DNA from: Sphingobacterium daejeonense
GTDB lineage: Bacteria > Bacteroidota > Bacteroidia > Sphingobacteriales > Sphingobacteriaceae
Assembly (NCBI RefSeq): GCF_901472535.1
Contig: NZ_LR590470.1
Coordinates: 1,984,001-2,048,000, forward strand
Reading direction: 5' to 3'
Length of the DNA: 64,000 bases
The notes under the pieces are model-generated. The model did no database searches, was not told where the DNA came from, and saw only the letters and a list, made by a program, of their open reading frames with translations. Of this stretch, positions 10,543-20,209 are shown piece after piece (within the stretch, counting starts at the first letter, position 1; each line of letters opens with the position of its first letter). The position numbers and the translations under genes are program-made.

Positions 10543-12941
10543 ATGAAAGAGGAAAAGTCAATAGAGGAAATCAAATCAGAGATCAAGCATTTTCCTGATG
10601 CTGAAAACCCATATAAGTTATTGGATCTTAAGCTGACTCCTGTTGAAAAATGGGCAGCTGGAGTTCCGGCAGTTATAGCTGCTATTTCAGATCTATTTGA
10701 AGAAAAGACTGTGATCCGTGGTACACGTGCATTGTTTAAGATGAATCAATTTGGCGGTTTTGACTGTCCAAGTTGTGCTTGGCCGGATCCTGATGATGAG
10801 CGGTCACCTTTGGGTGAATATTGTGAAAATGGAGCAAAAGCACTTGCAGAAGAAGCAACTACAAAAAGAGTGACACCTGAATTTTTGCTAAAAACTCGGT
10901 TTATGATTTAGCAAAGATGAATGACTACCAAATTGGTAAGTTAGGGCGATTAACAGATCCCATGTATCTCCCAAAAGGAGGAACTCATTATCAAAAAATT
11001 TCTTGGGATGATGCTTTTAAAAAAATTGCTGAACACCTAAATAAGTTGGATTCGCCTAATGAGGCGGCTTTTTACACTTCTGGGCGTACTAGCAATGAGG
11101 CATCATTTGTATATCAACTTTTTGCAAAAGAATTTGGGACCAATAATATGCCTGATTGTTCTAATATGTGCCATGAAACGTCAGGGACAGCCCTTATTCC
11201 TGTGATAGGTATTGGTAAAGGAACGGTGAAGCTCGAGGATTTTGATGATGCGGATGTGGTGGTGATTATTGGTCAGAATCCAGGGACAAATGCTCCGAGG
11301 ATGATGTCGGCATTAGAGAAAACCAAAAACAATGGCGGTAAAATTATTGCTATCAACCCTTTGCCGGAGGCAGGTCTTATGGGCTTTCATAATCCACAGC
11401 AATTAAATGGAGTGATAGGAAATGGTGTGAAACTAGCCGACCTTTATCTGCCAGTGAAAATAAATGGTGATATGGCTTTGCTGAAGGCTTTAGAAAGACT
11501 TTTATTAGAAATGGAAGCCAAATTTCCCGGTCAAGTTTTGGATATGGATTTTATTTCTGAAAAAACTATGGGTTTTGAGGCATTTGCTGAACAATTTGAA
11601 AACCCTTCATTCCATATCGATGCACTTGCACGTGAGTGCGGGGTTAGGAGAGAGGATTTGGATGAAGCTGCGTCGATGCTAGCTTTTAAGAAAAAAATAA
11701 TTGTCTGTTGGGGAATGGGCTTGACCCAACAACCTAATGGTGTAGATATGATCCGTGAGATTGTCAATATCCTATTGTTAAAAGGAAGTATTGGTATAAA
11801 AGGTGGTGGTGTTTGCCCTGTCAGAGGGCATAGTAACGTCCAAGGTAATAGGACGATGCTTATCAATGAGAAGCCAACCGAAGCTCAATTGGACCGTCTC
11901 CAAGAGTATTTTGGTTTTCAGGTTCCTAGAGCACATGGATATGATGTAGTTCGTGCCATCAAAGCAATTCACGAAGGAAAAATTAAGTTCATGTTTTGTA
12001 TGGGTGGAAATTTTCTGTCTGCTACACCTGATACTACGTATACCGCCAATGCCATGCGGAAATTGGAACTATTGGTATGTGTATCTACTAAATTGAATAG
12101 AGGACATCTAATTCATGGTAAGGAAGCGATTATCCTTCCAACATATGGACGAAGTGATAAGGATATCGTAAATGGAGAAGTTCAAATAGTGACAGCAGAG
12201 AATTCAATGGGTGTGGTTCAATATTCTAAAGGTATGTTGGACGCAGTTTCGGATAATTTGATCAATGAAACTCAGATCGCTTGTAGAATGGCTATGGAAA
12301 CGCTTAAAGATAGGTCTGTGGTGGATTGGCAGCGGTATCATGATAGTTATGATGCGGTTAGGGACGATATTGAACAATGTATTCCAGGGTTTGAAAATTT
12401 CAATGTCCGGGTGAGAGAGAAAGGTGGGTTCTATCTTCCAAACAGAGCGAGAGATGAACAATATTTCGTTCCTCAATTGGATGGAAAAGCTCCTTTTACA
12501 TTAACTGAACTACCGGTTAACTCACTTGAAGCTGATGAATTTATGATGGCCACAACTCGAACTCATGATCAATTCAATACGACCATATATGGTTTGGATG
12601 ATCGATATCGTGGTATTAAAAATGAAAGAAGGGTTATCTTTATGAATCAGAAAGACATTGATTCTCTTGGATTCAAGGCTGGCGATAAAGTGGATCTCTA
12701 TAACTTTGATGATGGTATTGAACGTGTTGCTCCATTATTTGTTATTGTTTCTTATCAAATACCAGAAAAAAATACCATGACATATTTTCCTGAAACCAAT
12801 GTTTTGGTATCAGTAAATAATGTTGTAAAAGACAGTAATATGCCGGCATCTAAGTATGTCAAGATTCAAATAAAAAAGCATGATCCAGCTGTTTATAAGA
12901 AAGTGGATGAAATGTTGATTCAAGGAGAAATTGATAGTTGA
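10543..12941 (+). CDS. YdeP/FdhF family molybdopterin oxidoreductase (one frameshift)
   Basis: A molybdopterin-dependent oxidoreductase of the YdeP branch, about 799 residues (E. coli YdeP is close to 760). The N-terminal part has FDCPSCAWPDPDDE and FCENG/TTKRVTPEF-type motifs. After the break come FYTSGRTSNEASFVYQLFA, the PDCSNMCHE motif, VIIGQNPGTNAPRM, CPVRGHSNVQGNRT and, near the C-terminus, RTHDQFNTTIYGLDDRYRG in the cofactor-binding region. A single indel in the A run near 10888-10893 splits the gene; the other frame reads K-N-S-V-Y-D-L-A-K-M across the gap. E. coli YdeP has been linked to acid resistance, but the substrate of the family is unclear to me. FdhD directly upstream agrees with a sulfurated cofactor. 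Confidence 0.92.
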
Positions 12942-12971
12942 AAATTTAAATTATAATAATCTGATTATAAG

Positions 12972-12999
12972 AGTCATTGGCATCGCTAATGACTTTTTT
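12972..12999 (+). terminator. Rho-independent terminator of the molybdoenzyme operon
   Basis: Stem AGTCATT / AATGACT around a GGCATCGCT loop, followed by six T residues, 30 bases after the YdeP-type gene. Confidence 0.85.
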
Positions 13000-13013
13000 A
13001 ATTAAATTAACCT

Positions 13014-13021
13014 TACTTTTG
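13014..13021 (+). promoter_or_regulatory. Candidate Bacteroidota -7 element
   Basis: TACTTTTG matches the Bacteroidota -7 consensus TAnnTTTG and lies 37 bases before the bestrophin-like start codon, just after a terminator. No clear -33 TTG was identified, so support is moderate. Confidence 0.4.
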
Positions 13022-13057
13022 TTCAAAGTAGTTTCAATTACTCATATTATCTGATTT

Positions 13058-13975
13058 ATGATTATTCGTAAGAAGGAAAACTGGTTCAGGATGCTATTTG
13101 TTTGGCATGGTTCGGTTTTGCCTCAAGTCCTTCCACGGCTGATGTTGTTAACCGTGCTTTCCATTGCAGTAGTATATTTTCATGGTACCTTATTGTCTTA
13201 CAAAGTACCACTGAATCCTGCACCATTTACTTTATTTGGATTTGTGCTAGCATTGTTTCTTGGCTTTAGGAATAGTGCAAGTTATGATAGGTTTTGGGAG
13301 GGCAGGAAATTATGGGGATCATTATTGAACGTATCGAGGTCATTGACTCGACAAGTCCTAACATTAAATCGTAATATTGATCGAGAATCGATTAAAGAAT
13401 TTATTAATTTATTGTCCGCTTTTGTCTATGCTTTAAATCATCAGTTACGAAAAACAGATTCTAGTGATGATTTAAAAGAAAAGTTGTCTAGTGCTGATTA
13501 CCAATTAGTAATAAATTCTAAATATAAGCCTGCGCTTATTTTAAATCTGATAGGTGATTGGGTAGGAAAGCAAAAATTGAAAGGTAATTTAGATTCAATT
13601 CAACAAGCTAGTATAGATCAGAATTTGAATACTTTATCGGATGTCTTAGGTGGTTGTGAACGAATAGTTTCTACGCCAATTCCATATAGTTATCAGGTTT
13701 TGCTTCATAGGACTATTTACATTTATTGTTTTCTTTTACCATTCGGTTTGGTGGATAGCTTAAGTTGGTTCACTCCATTTATTGTCGCTTTTATTGCTTA
13801 TACATTTGTTGCATTCGAGGCTATTGCTGATGAAATAGAAGAACCCTTTGGTCAAGAAGCAAATGACTTGGCATTAAATAGTATGAGCTTAATGATTGAA
13901 GAGTCAATTAAAGAATTGGCTGGTATGGAGATTGATACAGTTACAATTAGCAAGGGTCAAAAGATAGTAGATTAA
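13058..13975 (+). CDS. Bestrophin-like (YneE/UPF0187) ion channel
   Basis: A 305-residue membrane protein of the bacterial bestrophin family, which forms pentameric anion or cation channels. Signature parts are LNPAPFTLFGFVLALFLGFR followed by N-S-A-S-Y-D-R-F-W-E-G-R-K-L-W-G, and PIPYSYQVLLHRTIYIYC in the second half. An acidic segment (AIADEIEEPFGQEANDLALN) corresponds to the conserved bestrophin cytosolic motif. It lies between a terminator and the convergent mobA gene, so it is probably its own transcription unit. A link to the molybdenum genes is not evident. Confidence 0.9.
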   Translation: MIIRKKENWFRMLFVWHGSVLPQVLPRLMLLTVLSIAVVYFHGTLLSYKVPLNPAPFTLFGFVLALFLGFRNSASYDRFWEGRKLWGSLLNVSRSLTRQVLTLNRNIDRESIKEFINLLSAFVYALNHQLRKTDSSDDLKEKLSSADYQLVINSKYKPALILNLIGDWVGKQKLKGNLDSIQQASIDQNLNTLSDVLGGCERIVSTPIPYSYQVLLHRTIYIYCFLLPFGLVDSLSWFTPFIVAFIAYTFVAFEAIADEIEEPFGQEANDLALNSMSLMIEESIKELAGMEIDTVTISKGQKIVD

Positions 13976-13993
13976 CGAGTTTTTTGATTTATT

Positions 13994-14606
13994 CTAAAGC
14001 ATTTTTTTCGATAGATATTGTTTTGCTTCTTCAAGATCTTGAGGAGTGTTTACATTCATAAGCTTTTGAGGCTGTTCAGGCTCGAGGATAAGGCAGTCCG
14101 TATTGATCAGGACTTTTCTGGGACAAGTTTTTCCTTTGCCAAGATATTCTAAGAGTATCGGATAGCTATCAGGTTCCCAAATAGTAATTAATGGTTCTGG
14201 AAGACCATCAAAAGGACTTTTGTAAGTAGTTGCAATTTTTTCAGGATTTCGATTTTCAACTAGGTTTTTTTAAGATTGGTTCATCCACTAGCGGAAGATC
14301 ACATGCAATCACTAACCAAGCTACTTCACGATCAGACCTCAATGCTGTCAATATTCCTCCAGTAGGTCCCATACCAATAAAATTATCGCTCAGACCCTTG
14401 TACCCCTCGGCAATATGCTGTAATTGGTCCTGGCGGCAGGAAATATAAACTTCAGAACAAAATTGAGATAACAAGTCCGCTGCATAATATTTCTGTTCTT
14501 TACCATGCCATGCTATCTGTTCTTTATTATGTCCCATACGGGAACTTTTACCGCCTGCTAGGATTAATCCTTTTAATTTTGGCACCTCATTTCCTTTCGA
14601 AATCAT
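13994..14606 (-). CDS. mobA: Molybdenum cofactor guanylyltransferase MobA (one frameshift)
   Basis: Attaches GMP to molybdenum-molybdopterin to give the guanine dinucleotide cofactor. The nucleotide-binding signature LILAGGKSSRMGHNK is near residue 13, with GPTGGILTAL and WLVIACDLPLVDE following. A 1-base indel in the A/T run near 14268 breaks the frame; beyond it the product continues with a family-like C-terminus ending in LMNVNTPQDLEEAKQYL. The joined length is about 204 residues. ATG 14606 overlaps the moaC end by 20 bases; a GTG at 14585 behind an AGGAAA sequence is an alternative start. It is last in the moaA-moeA-moaC-mobA operon. Confidence 0.88.
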
Positions 14607-15063
14607 TCTTTCCTCCCGACTTTTGGATTAACTTGGTTTCTTTGATGATAATATCATGGCTCAAGGCTTTGCACATATCATAAATAGTGAGAGCCGCAAT
14701 AGAGGCTCCGGTCAATGCTTCCATTTCAACTCCTGTTTTTGCTGTGACGGTTGCCGTGCAAAGGATGAGTAGTTCGTTCTCTGACGCCATTTCGATGCTC
14801 ACATTGCAGTTTTCTAAAAAGAGGGGATGACATAAGGGAATCAGTTCAGAAGTTCGCTTAGAAGCCATTATGCCTGCTAAAATGGCCGTTTGAAATACAG
14901 ATCCTTTCTTGCTGTTAAAATCAGACTTCTCTAATTGATCCATTACTTCTTGAGGTAAATAAACAATACTTTGAGCTGTTGCTGTTCTTTTAGTCACTTC
15001 TTTGCCACTTACATCAACAATGATTGGCTGTGACTTATCATTTAAATGTGAGAAACTTCCCAT
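14587..15063 (-). CDS. moaC: Cyclic pyranopterin monophosphate synthase MoaC
   Basis: Second enzyme of molybdenum cofactor synthesis; it converts the MoaA product to cPMP. Core motifs: SHLNDKSQPIIVDVSGKE at the N-terminus, AGIMASKRTSELIPLCHPL, and TAKTGVEMEALTGAS with the active-site region, then LTIYDMCKALSHDI. I choose ATG 15063 because MGSFSHLND aligns with the usual family start; an in-frame ATG at 15108 would overlap moeA by 32 bases. The C-terminal KSGG motif and length (158 residues) fit the family. Confidence 0.93.
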   Translation of the reverse strand: MGSFSHLNDKSQPIIVDVSGKEVTKRTATAQSIVYLPQEVMDQLEKSDFNSKKGSVFQTAILAGIMASKRTSELIPLCHPLFLENCNVSIEMASENELLILCTATVTAKTGVEMEALTGASIAALTIYDMCKALSHDIIIKETKLIQKSGGKNDFERK

Positions 15064-15076
15064 ATTGATTTTCTGA

Positions 15077-16270
15077 TTAATTATATCTCCATATCCTAAA
15101 TGCTTCACCTTTCTTAAATGTATCCTGATTGGCTGGTAATTCTATAAACGCATTTGTTTCAGCAAGATGAGAGAAATCACCTGAACCATTTGTATTGTGG
15201 TATGAAGCAATTGTTTGTCCATCTTCATTTGTTTGGAGTTCTACTTGTGCAAATAACTGCAGTTCAATTGGGAATTCGAAATCATTCCCTAAAATGGCAT
15301 ATTCTTTAGTTTCTTTGAGTCCCATGCTTTTTCTAAGCCAAGGGACAAAATATCGATGTAAGCACATAAAAACAGATACTGGATTTCCGGGGAATGCAAA
15401 AACAAATTTGTTTTTAGCTTTTTTCCCAAACCAAAATAGCTTTCCAGGTCTTTGCTTCACTTTGTGGAACATTTTTTTCACTTTTAGCCTTTGTAGTACA
15501 TCAGGAATAAAATCATATTTCCCCATTGATACTCCTCCGGTCAACAAAATGACATCGTATTCTTCAAAAGATTTTTTCAATGTTAATTCAATATTTTTCT
15601 TGTCATCCTTTAGATGGATTTTGTGGGCTCTGATCTTATATTTTTGGAGCGTAGCCAGAATTGTCAACCCATTAGACTGTCGGATTTGATAGGGGTTAGG
15701 TGTTTCATCTATTCTAACTAATTCGTCTCCGGTCGAGACTACCAGCACTCTTGGAAGCTTTCTTACTAAAAGATTGGTTTTACCAATCGATGCAGAAATT
15801 CCTATGATAGCGGGATTAATCACCTTGTTTTTCTCAACAAGAATTTCACCTTGCAGTTTATCTTTTCCACGTAAGTGAATATTCTGATATGGTTTGAATG
15901 TTCCTTGATTAATTGTTGCGCATGAATTTTCTATAGATAAGTCTTCGTACCTTATAACGGTGTTAAAGCATTCATGAATTGCTGCACCGGTCATAATTTC
16001 AATACAGGAGTTTTTATCTGTAACACTGATTGGGTTATCCCCAGCAGCTTGGGTTCCTTTGATCAAAAAGTTTCTATTTCCTGCGTGGTATGCTTCTATA
16101 TTTATGGCTATTCCATCTACCGTTGCTCGATTAAAGGGTGGTAGATCACGGTCAGAAAATAGGTCTTCAGCCAATATTCTACCCAATGATTTTACTAATG
16201 GCACCATTTCAGTGCCGTAATCAAAAGATTCATTGAGAATGATTTTTTCCGCCTCTTCTACTGTAATCAT
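15077..16270 (-). CDS. moeA: Molybdopterin molybdenumtransferase MoeA
   Basis: 397 residues. It inserts molybdate into adenylylated molybdopterin. Motifs include RILAEDLFSDRDLPPFNRATVDG near residue 30-55 (PPFNRATVDG being the classic element), IMTGAAI, VVSTGDELV, LTGGVSMGKYDF and VFAFPGNPVSVF. It begins 2 bases after moaA and runs into moaC in the same operon. A Mog/MoaB adenylyltransferase, which normally precedes MoeA action, is not encoded in this window. Confidence 0.95.
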   Translation of the reverse strand: MITVEEAEKIILNESFDYGTEMVPLVKSLGRILAEDLFSDRDLPPFNRATVDGIAINIEAYHAGNRNFLIKGTQAAGDNPISVTDKNSCIEIMTGAAIHECFNTVIRYEDLSIENSCATINQGTFKPYQNIHLRGKDKLQGEILVEKNKVINPAIIGISASIGKTNLLVRKLPRVLVVSTGDELVRIDETPNPYQIRQSNGLTILATLQKYKIRAHKIHLKDDKKNIELTLKKSFEEYDVILLTGGVSMGKYDFIPDVLQRLKVKKMFHKVKQRPGKLFWFGKKAKNKFVFAFPGNPVSVFMCLHRYFVPWLRKSMGLKETKEYAILGNDFEFPIELQLFAQVELQTNEDGQTIASYHNTNGSGDFSHLAETNAFIELPANQDTFKKGEAFRIWRYN

Positions 16271-16272
16271 GA

Positions 16273-17263
16273 CTATCCTCCTATACTTGCCATTGATTGA
16301 TGGGTTTCATCCATTGAAAAATATTGTTTTTCAGCTTCCCATCCATCTTTAGGTTTATGAATTAAGGCTAATTCAATAAATTCTTTAATCTCTTGGTCTG
16401 AATTACCTTGTCGCATTAGATCTCTAAGATTTATACCTTTTGACTGATATAAGCATGTCCTCAGTTCTCCAACGGAAGTCAATCTCAGTCGATTGCAAGA
16501 ACCACAGAAATTACGTGTATATGCAGCAATAATTCCTATATTCCCTTGATATCCTGGAATATTAAAATTAACAGCCGTAGAATTTCTTTCATCTTCAATT
16601 TTATCTAGTTTAGGATAAGCTGATTGAATATGCTTTATGATATAATTGGCATCCCATTTTAATGATATTTCATGAGTTCCACCGTTAAAAGGCATTTCTT
16701 CAATAAAACGGACACTTATAGGTTTATTTTTGGTCAGTTCAACCAAGGGATAAATATCTGCTGTATTGACACCATCCATCACCACGGTATTGATCTTTAC
16801 TTCGAATTGATTTTCAATTAATTGATCTAATGTGTCAAGTACTTTGCTAAGTTCATCACGCCTTGTTATTTGGAAAAACCTTTTCTCTATCCAAACTATC
16901 TAGGCTAAGGTTAATAGATTTTATTCCAAGATTTTTCAGTTTCTGAATGTTTTTAAAAGTATTTAGTCCATTTGTCGTTATGGCAATATTTTTTAATCCA
17001 TTGAGTTGGGTTAAATCATTTAAAAAAGGCATAATTCCTTTCCTCAAGAAGGGTTCTCCACCGGTAATTCGGATTTTAGATACTCCCATTTCTGTGAAAA
17101 TCCTGCAAATTCTGAGCATTTCCTCATTTGACATGAGCTCATTCTTACTTAACCAATTTAGGCCTTCTGCTGGCATACAATAGGTACAGCGTAAATTACA
17201 GCGGTCTATTACCGCAAGCCTCAGATAATCTATTTCTCTCCCAAACTTATCCTTCAACATCAT
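16273..17263 (-). CDS. moaA: GTP 3',8-cyclase MoaA, radical SAM (one frameshift)
   Basis: First enzyme of the molybdenum cofactor pathway. The N-terminal radical-SAM cluster motif is CNLRCTYCMPAEG (about residue 22-30), followed by RITGGEPFLRKG. The C-terminal second cluster site shows NFCGSCNRLRLTSVGELRTC, and the protein ends in a Gly-Gly (MASIGG), as MoaA should. An indel near 16865-16880 shifts the frame; the joined product is about 330 residues. It heads the minus-strand operon moaA-moeA-moaC-mobA with only 2 bases to moeA. Confidence 0.93.
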
Positions 17264-17341
17264 AGGTGTTTTAATAATGTTTAAATTAAGGAAAAAATGG
17301 GATACTTTGGTGAGGATTTGAGTTTTAAAAAGTTAAGAATC

Positions 17342-17794
17342 TTATAAATGAAGCTTCATTCCTTCATGAGTTGAGTTAAAACCGAGTTTTTCATAAAATT
17401 TTAAGGCTTCGGGTCTCACTTTATCTGTTGTTAATTGCAATAAATGCGCTCCTCGGTCTTTTGCCCTTTGAATGGCATATTTGATCATTCTTTTCCCCAA
17501 CCCTTTAGACCTTTCACTTTTATCAATTCTCACACCTTCCAGTTGTGCTCTAATACCACCTCTATAAGTTAAATATTGTATAAATGATAGTTGCATACAA
17601 CCTAAAATTTTTCCGTTTCCATCATCCAATACAATCAATTCTTGGTTTTTATCTTCGCAGATTTTATTAAAAGCAGTGAAATATTCAGGTGGAAGTGGAA
17701 TTCGGAAGGCTTCTCGCATTGTTCCCAATTTATCATCTGACAATAGTTCAATGATTCTTTCTAGGTCTTGAATTTCAGCTTTTCTAAACTTCAT
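17342..17794 (-). CDS. GNAT family N-acetyltransferase
   Basis: A 150-residue acetyl-CoA dependent N-acetyltransferase. Starts with the common MKFRKAEIQDLERIIEL and has the acetyl-CoA loop in VRIDKSERSKGLGKRMIKYA, then a C-terminal EALKFYEKLGF. This resembles small-molecule acetyltransferases that act on amines, but the substrate is not predictable. It lies between moaA and the phosphoesterase on the same strand, with gaps of about 80 bases on both sides. Confidence 0.88.
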   Translation of the reverse strand: MKFRKAEIQDLERIIELLSDDKLGTMREAFRIPLPPEYFTAFNKICEDKNQELIVLDDGNGKILGCMQLSFIQYLTYRGGIRAQLEGVRIDKSERSKGLGKRMIKYAIQRAKDRGAHLLQLTTDKVRPEALKFYEKLGFNSTHEGMKLHL

Positions 17795-17877
17795 GATTTT
17801 GTTTATTATGTTGGCATAGTAAATATATGGAAAAATGTCCTAAGAATAAAGAGGGTTAGTGCTTAATAGAATAGAGT

Positions 17878-18600
17878 TTAATTTTCCCAGAATTTTGCAT
17901 AAAAATCGGGAATACCACTGTTTGCAATTGCCTCGATGACTTTTTGTTTGTCAAATGGTATTTGGATGATTTCGGGTTTGATTTCCGTTTCATTTATTTC
18001 TAAGATTAAATAGGATGCCAATCTATTACTTTCTTTTGATCGTCCCACTGCACCTGGGTTTATAGCCCAGTTATTATTTATTCTTCTAATGTAAGAATAG
18101 TGTGTATGTCCCATGATGAGGCAATCAATCTGTTCTCTATTTATTAATCCTTCAACTACTGTTTCCTCCTCATCTTCAAATATGTACTGATCATTACTAT
18201 CTGGGTGAGCATGAACTAAAAGAATGTTCCAATGTTTTTGACCTATTTTATAATTAAGTTTTAATGAAAATGGTAGGTTTTTTAAATAATTCCTATTGAT
18301 CAAAGTAATATGTTTTTTAGAATGATTTATTGCAATTTCCCTAGCCACAGTTTCCTCGGGGGAGTGCTTTTTTTTACGATTTATTGGCTGGTCAAAAGCT
18401 ACTCTTTCATCATGATTTCCCAAAAGGGTTGGGATTCTAGAAGATCGAAACAAGTCAATAATTTCGTTAGTCCAAGGAGCAAAATCTATCAGATCGCCGA
18501 GACAGTAAATCTGGTCAATATTCCTAGTGCTTATATCATTTAGCACAGAGTCTAATGCGGGTAAATTTCCATGTATATCACTTATGACTGCGATTTTCAT
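17878..18600 (-). CDS. YfcE/MJ0936-like metallophosphoesterase
   Basis: 240-residue calcineurin-like phosphoesterase. The metal-binding motifs appear in order: SDIHGN (residues 7-12), CLGDLIDF, LLGNHDE, LVHAHP, and MGHTHYSY, followed by NPGAVGRSK. This is the pattern of the MJ0936/YfcE group, which hydrolyses phosphodiesters in vitro; the cellular substrate is unknown. It begins 18 bases after the aldo/keto reductase stop, so the two are probably co-transcribed. Confidence 0.9.
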   Translation of the reverse strand: MKIAVISDIHGNLPALDSVLNDISTRNIDQIYCLGDLIDFAPWTNEIIDLFRSSRIPTLLGNHDERVAFDQPINRKKKHSPEETVAREIAINHSKKHITLINRNYLKNLPFSLKLNYKIGQKHWNILLVHAHPDSNDQYIFEDEEETVVEGLINREQIDCLIMGHTHYSYIRRINNNWAINPGAVGRSKESNRLASYLILEINETEIKPEIIQIPFDKQKVIEAIANSGIPDFYAKFWEN

Positions 18601-18618
18601 TATCGGTTCATTTTCACA

Positions 18619-19566
18619 TTAATATTGAGAGGCATTATTTAAAATAGAGATGTCTTCATCGTCTAATATTAAATTTGGTGCTTCAGCAATTGCTTTCAAT
18701 TGATTTTCATTTGTAGCACTTGCAATCGGTGCAGTAATTAATGGATTGTTAATCAACCATGCCAATGCTATTGAAGCTTGGGTTGTATTATGTTTGTTGG
18801 CAACGATGTCCAATGCACCTAAAACCGCTGTTCCTTTTTCATTGAGATATTTTTCAGCGGCCCAACCACGTTGTGATTTTGAGAGATCATCTTTGGTTCT
18901 ATATTTTCCAGTTAGAAATCCAGATGCCAACGACCAGTATGGAAATACGCTTAAGTTAAATTGGCTCACTAGTGGAGCATAGTTGGATTCGAAGTTTTCT
19001 CTTTCCATTAAATTATAATGCGGCTGTAGAGCAACATATTTGGGAAGGTTATTCTGTTCAGCTATATTAAAGCTCTGCATTAATCTTTCAGGTGTAAGAT
19101 TAGATGCTGCTATGTGTTTTATTTTACCAGCCTCAATTAATTCTTGATAAGCTGCGAGTGTTTCTTCAATTGGTGTTCTATTGTCATCAAAATGGGTATA
19201 ATATAGGTCTATCTGTTCTACACCCAATCTTTTTAATGATTCATCTGCTGATTTTAGGATATGATTTTTGCTAATATCGAATCCGTGTTCTTTGGTTTCA
19301 GAACCGACCTTTGTGGCAATTATTATTTTATCTCTACTATTTCTTGATTTGATCCATTTTCCGATAATTTCTTCAGACTGTCCTCCGGTTCCATTGACCC
19401 ACCAAACATAAGTATCGGCCGTATCAATAAAATTAAATCCAAGGTCTATGTATTTGTCAAGTATATCAAATGATTGATTTTCATCCAAGGTCCATCCAAA
19501 AACATTTCCACCAAAACAAACCGGTGCTATTTCTAAATCTGTATTGTTGATTGTTATTTTTTTCAT
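18619..19566 (-). CDS. Aldo/keto reductase
   Basis: 315-residue NADPH-dependent oxidoreductase of the aldo/keto reductase superfamily. The catalytic tetrad is visible: Asp in FIDTADTY, the Tyr of the same motif, Lys in IATKVG, and His in YYTHFDD. HIAASNLTPERL and the C-terminal IAPIASATNENQL are the cofactor-binding region. It is the first gene of a probable operon with the phosphoesterase. The physiological substrate cannot be named. Confidence 0.92.
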   Translation of the reverse strand: MKKITINNTDLEIAPVCFGGNVFGWTLDENQSFDILDKYIDLGFNFIDTADTYVWWVNGTGGQSEEIIGKWIKSRNSRDKIIIATKVGSETKEHGFDISKNHILKSADESLKRLGVEQIDLYYTHFDDNRTPIEETLAAYQELIEAGKIKHIAASNLTPERLMQSFNIAEQNNLPKYVALQPHYNLMERENFESNYAPLVSQFNLSVFPYWSLASGFLTGKYRTKDDLSKSQRGWAAEKYLNEKGTAVLGALDIVANKHNTTQASIALAWLINNPLITAPIASATNENQLKAIAEAPNLILDDEDISILNNASQY

Positions 19567-19871
19567 AGTGAATTTGCTTGTTTTTAAATTTAAGAAAAGG
19601 AGTGTATAGTTCAGGTCTTTACAATGTCAATAAGTTTTATATTTCTTAGATCATTTGCTAAATCTTTAATGCAAACTCATTTTAAATAATGAATATTTAG
19701 AGAAAAGTGTTTCCTACTAATAATTTCAAAAATCTGCTTGTTTGAAATGATATAATTTTGTAACTTGTTGAGAGCTAGCCGGTTGGTGGATAATAATTTA
19801 TCCTTTCAATTCAGAATTATTAACAATTTAATTAACATTTTCGATAATAAAATAAAAATAGGAGGCATATC
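19567..19871. other. Intergenic region with candidate promoter
   Basis: 305 bases between the divergent aldo/keto reductase and the HMA-like small gene. TAATTTTG at 19753-19760 matches the Bacteroidota -7 consensus in the plus direction. A strong AGGAGG ribosome-binding site lies at about 19860-19865, just before the small gene. Nothing else is recognised. Confidence 0.45.
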
Positions 19872-20090
19872 ATGGACAGTTTAAAATTTGAAATTGGGAA
19901 AGTAACCTTGCATCAATTAAATAGAGTTAAAGATGCTATGAATGATATCGCGAATATCAATGACTGGCAAATTGCTCCCTATATCAATGGATATTTATTG
20001 TCAGTTGAGGGCATTAATATCGCGAGTTATTCCATTATTTCATCAATTACGGCATTAGGGATCAATGCTGAACAATTGTACGAAGAATAA
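19872..20090 (+). CDS. Small HMA-like fold protein lacking the metal-binding cysteines
   Basis: 72 residues. The pattern beta-alpha-beta-beta-alpha-beta (LKFEIGKV; LHQLNRVKDAMNDIANI; WQIAPY; YLLSVEGINI; SIISSITALGI; AEQLYEE) and the IN-x-W and LSVEG positions match the small heavy-metal-associated domain proteins of Bacteroidota. The usual CxxC between strand 1 and helix 1 is absent (V-T-L-H-Q-L there); the protein has no Cys at all. It is preceded by a strong AGGAGG and followed by a terminator, so it is a real gene. The HMA assignment is by pattern only and its role is unknown. Confidence 0.65.
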   Translation: MDSLKFEIGKVTLHQLNRVKDAMNDIANINDWQIAPYINGYLLSVEGINIASYSIISSITALGINAEQLYEE

Positions 20091-20161
20091 TGGCCAACAT
20101 TAGGTTTTTCAATTATGATTTAGGTTTTGAAAAGCTTGATAAGAAATTAAATCTTTCCCAT

Positions 20162-20192
20162 AGTGGTTGTACTTGACACAACCACTTTTTTT
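20162..20192. terminator. Rho-independent terminator between convergent genes
   Basis: Stem AGTGGTTGT / ACAACCACT with a short ACTTGAC loop and a following T7 run. It ends the HMA-like gene; the convergent sigma factor gene stops 18 bases further on. Confidence 0.88.
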
Positions 20193-20209
20193 ATAACCAT
20201 ATTTTGCTA

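Noticed and set aside
15195-15689. 164-codon open frame on the plus strand
   Set aside because: Lies wholly inside moeA on the other strand; its translation shows no domain and moeA is certain.
19600-19640. TTGACA-N16-TATACA on the minus strand upstream of the aldo/keto reductase, like an E. coli sigma-70 promoter
   Set aside because: Bacteroidota use a different consensus (TAnnTTTG at -7), so the match is probably chance.
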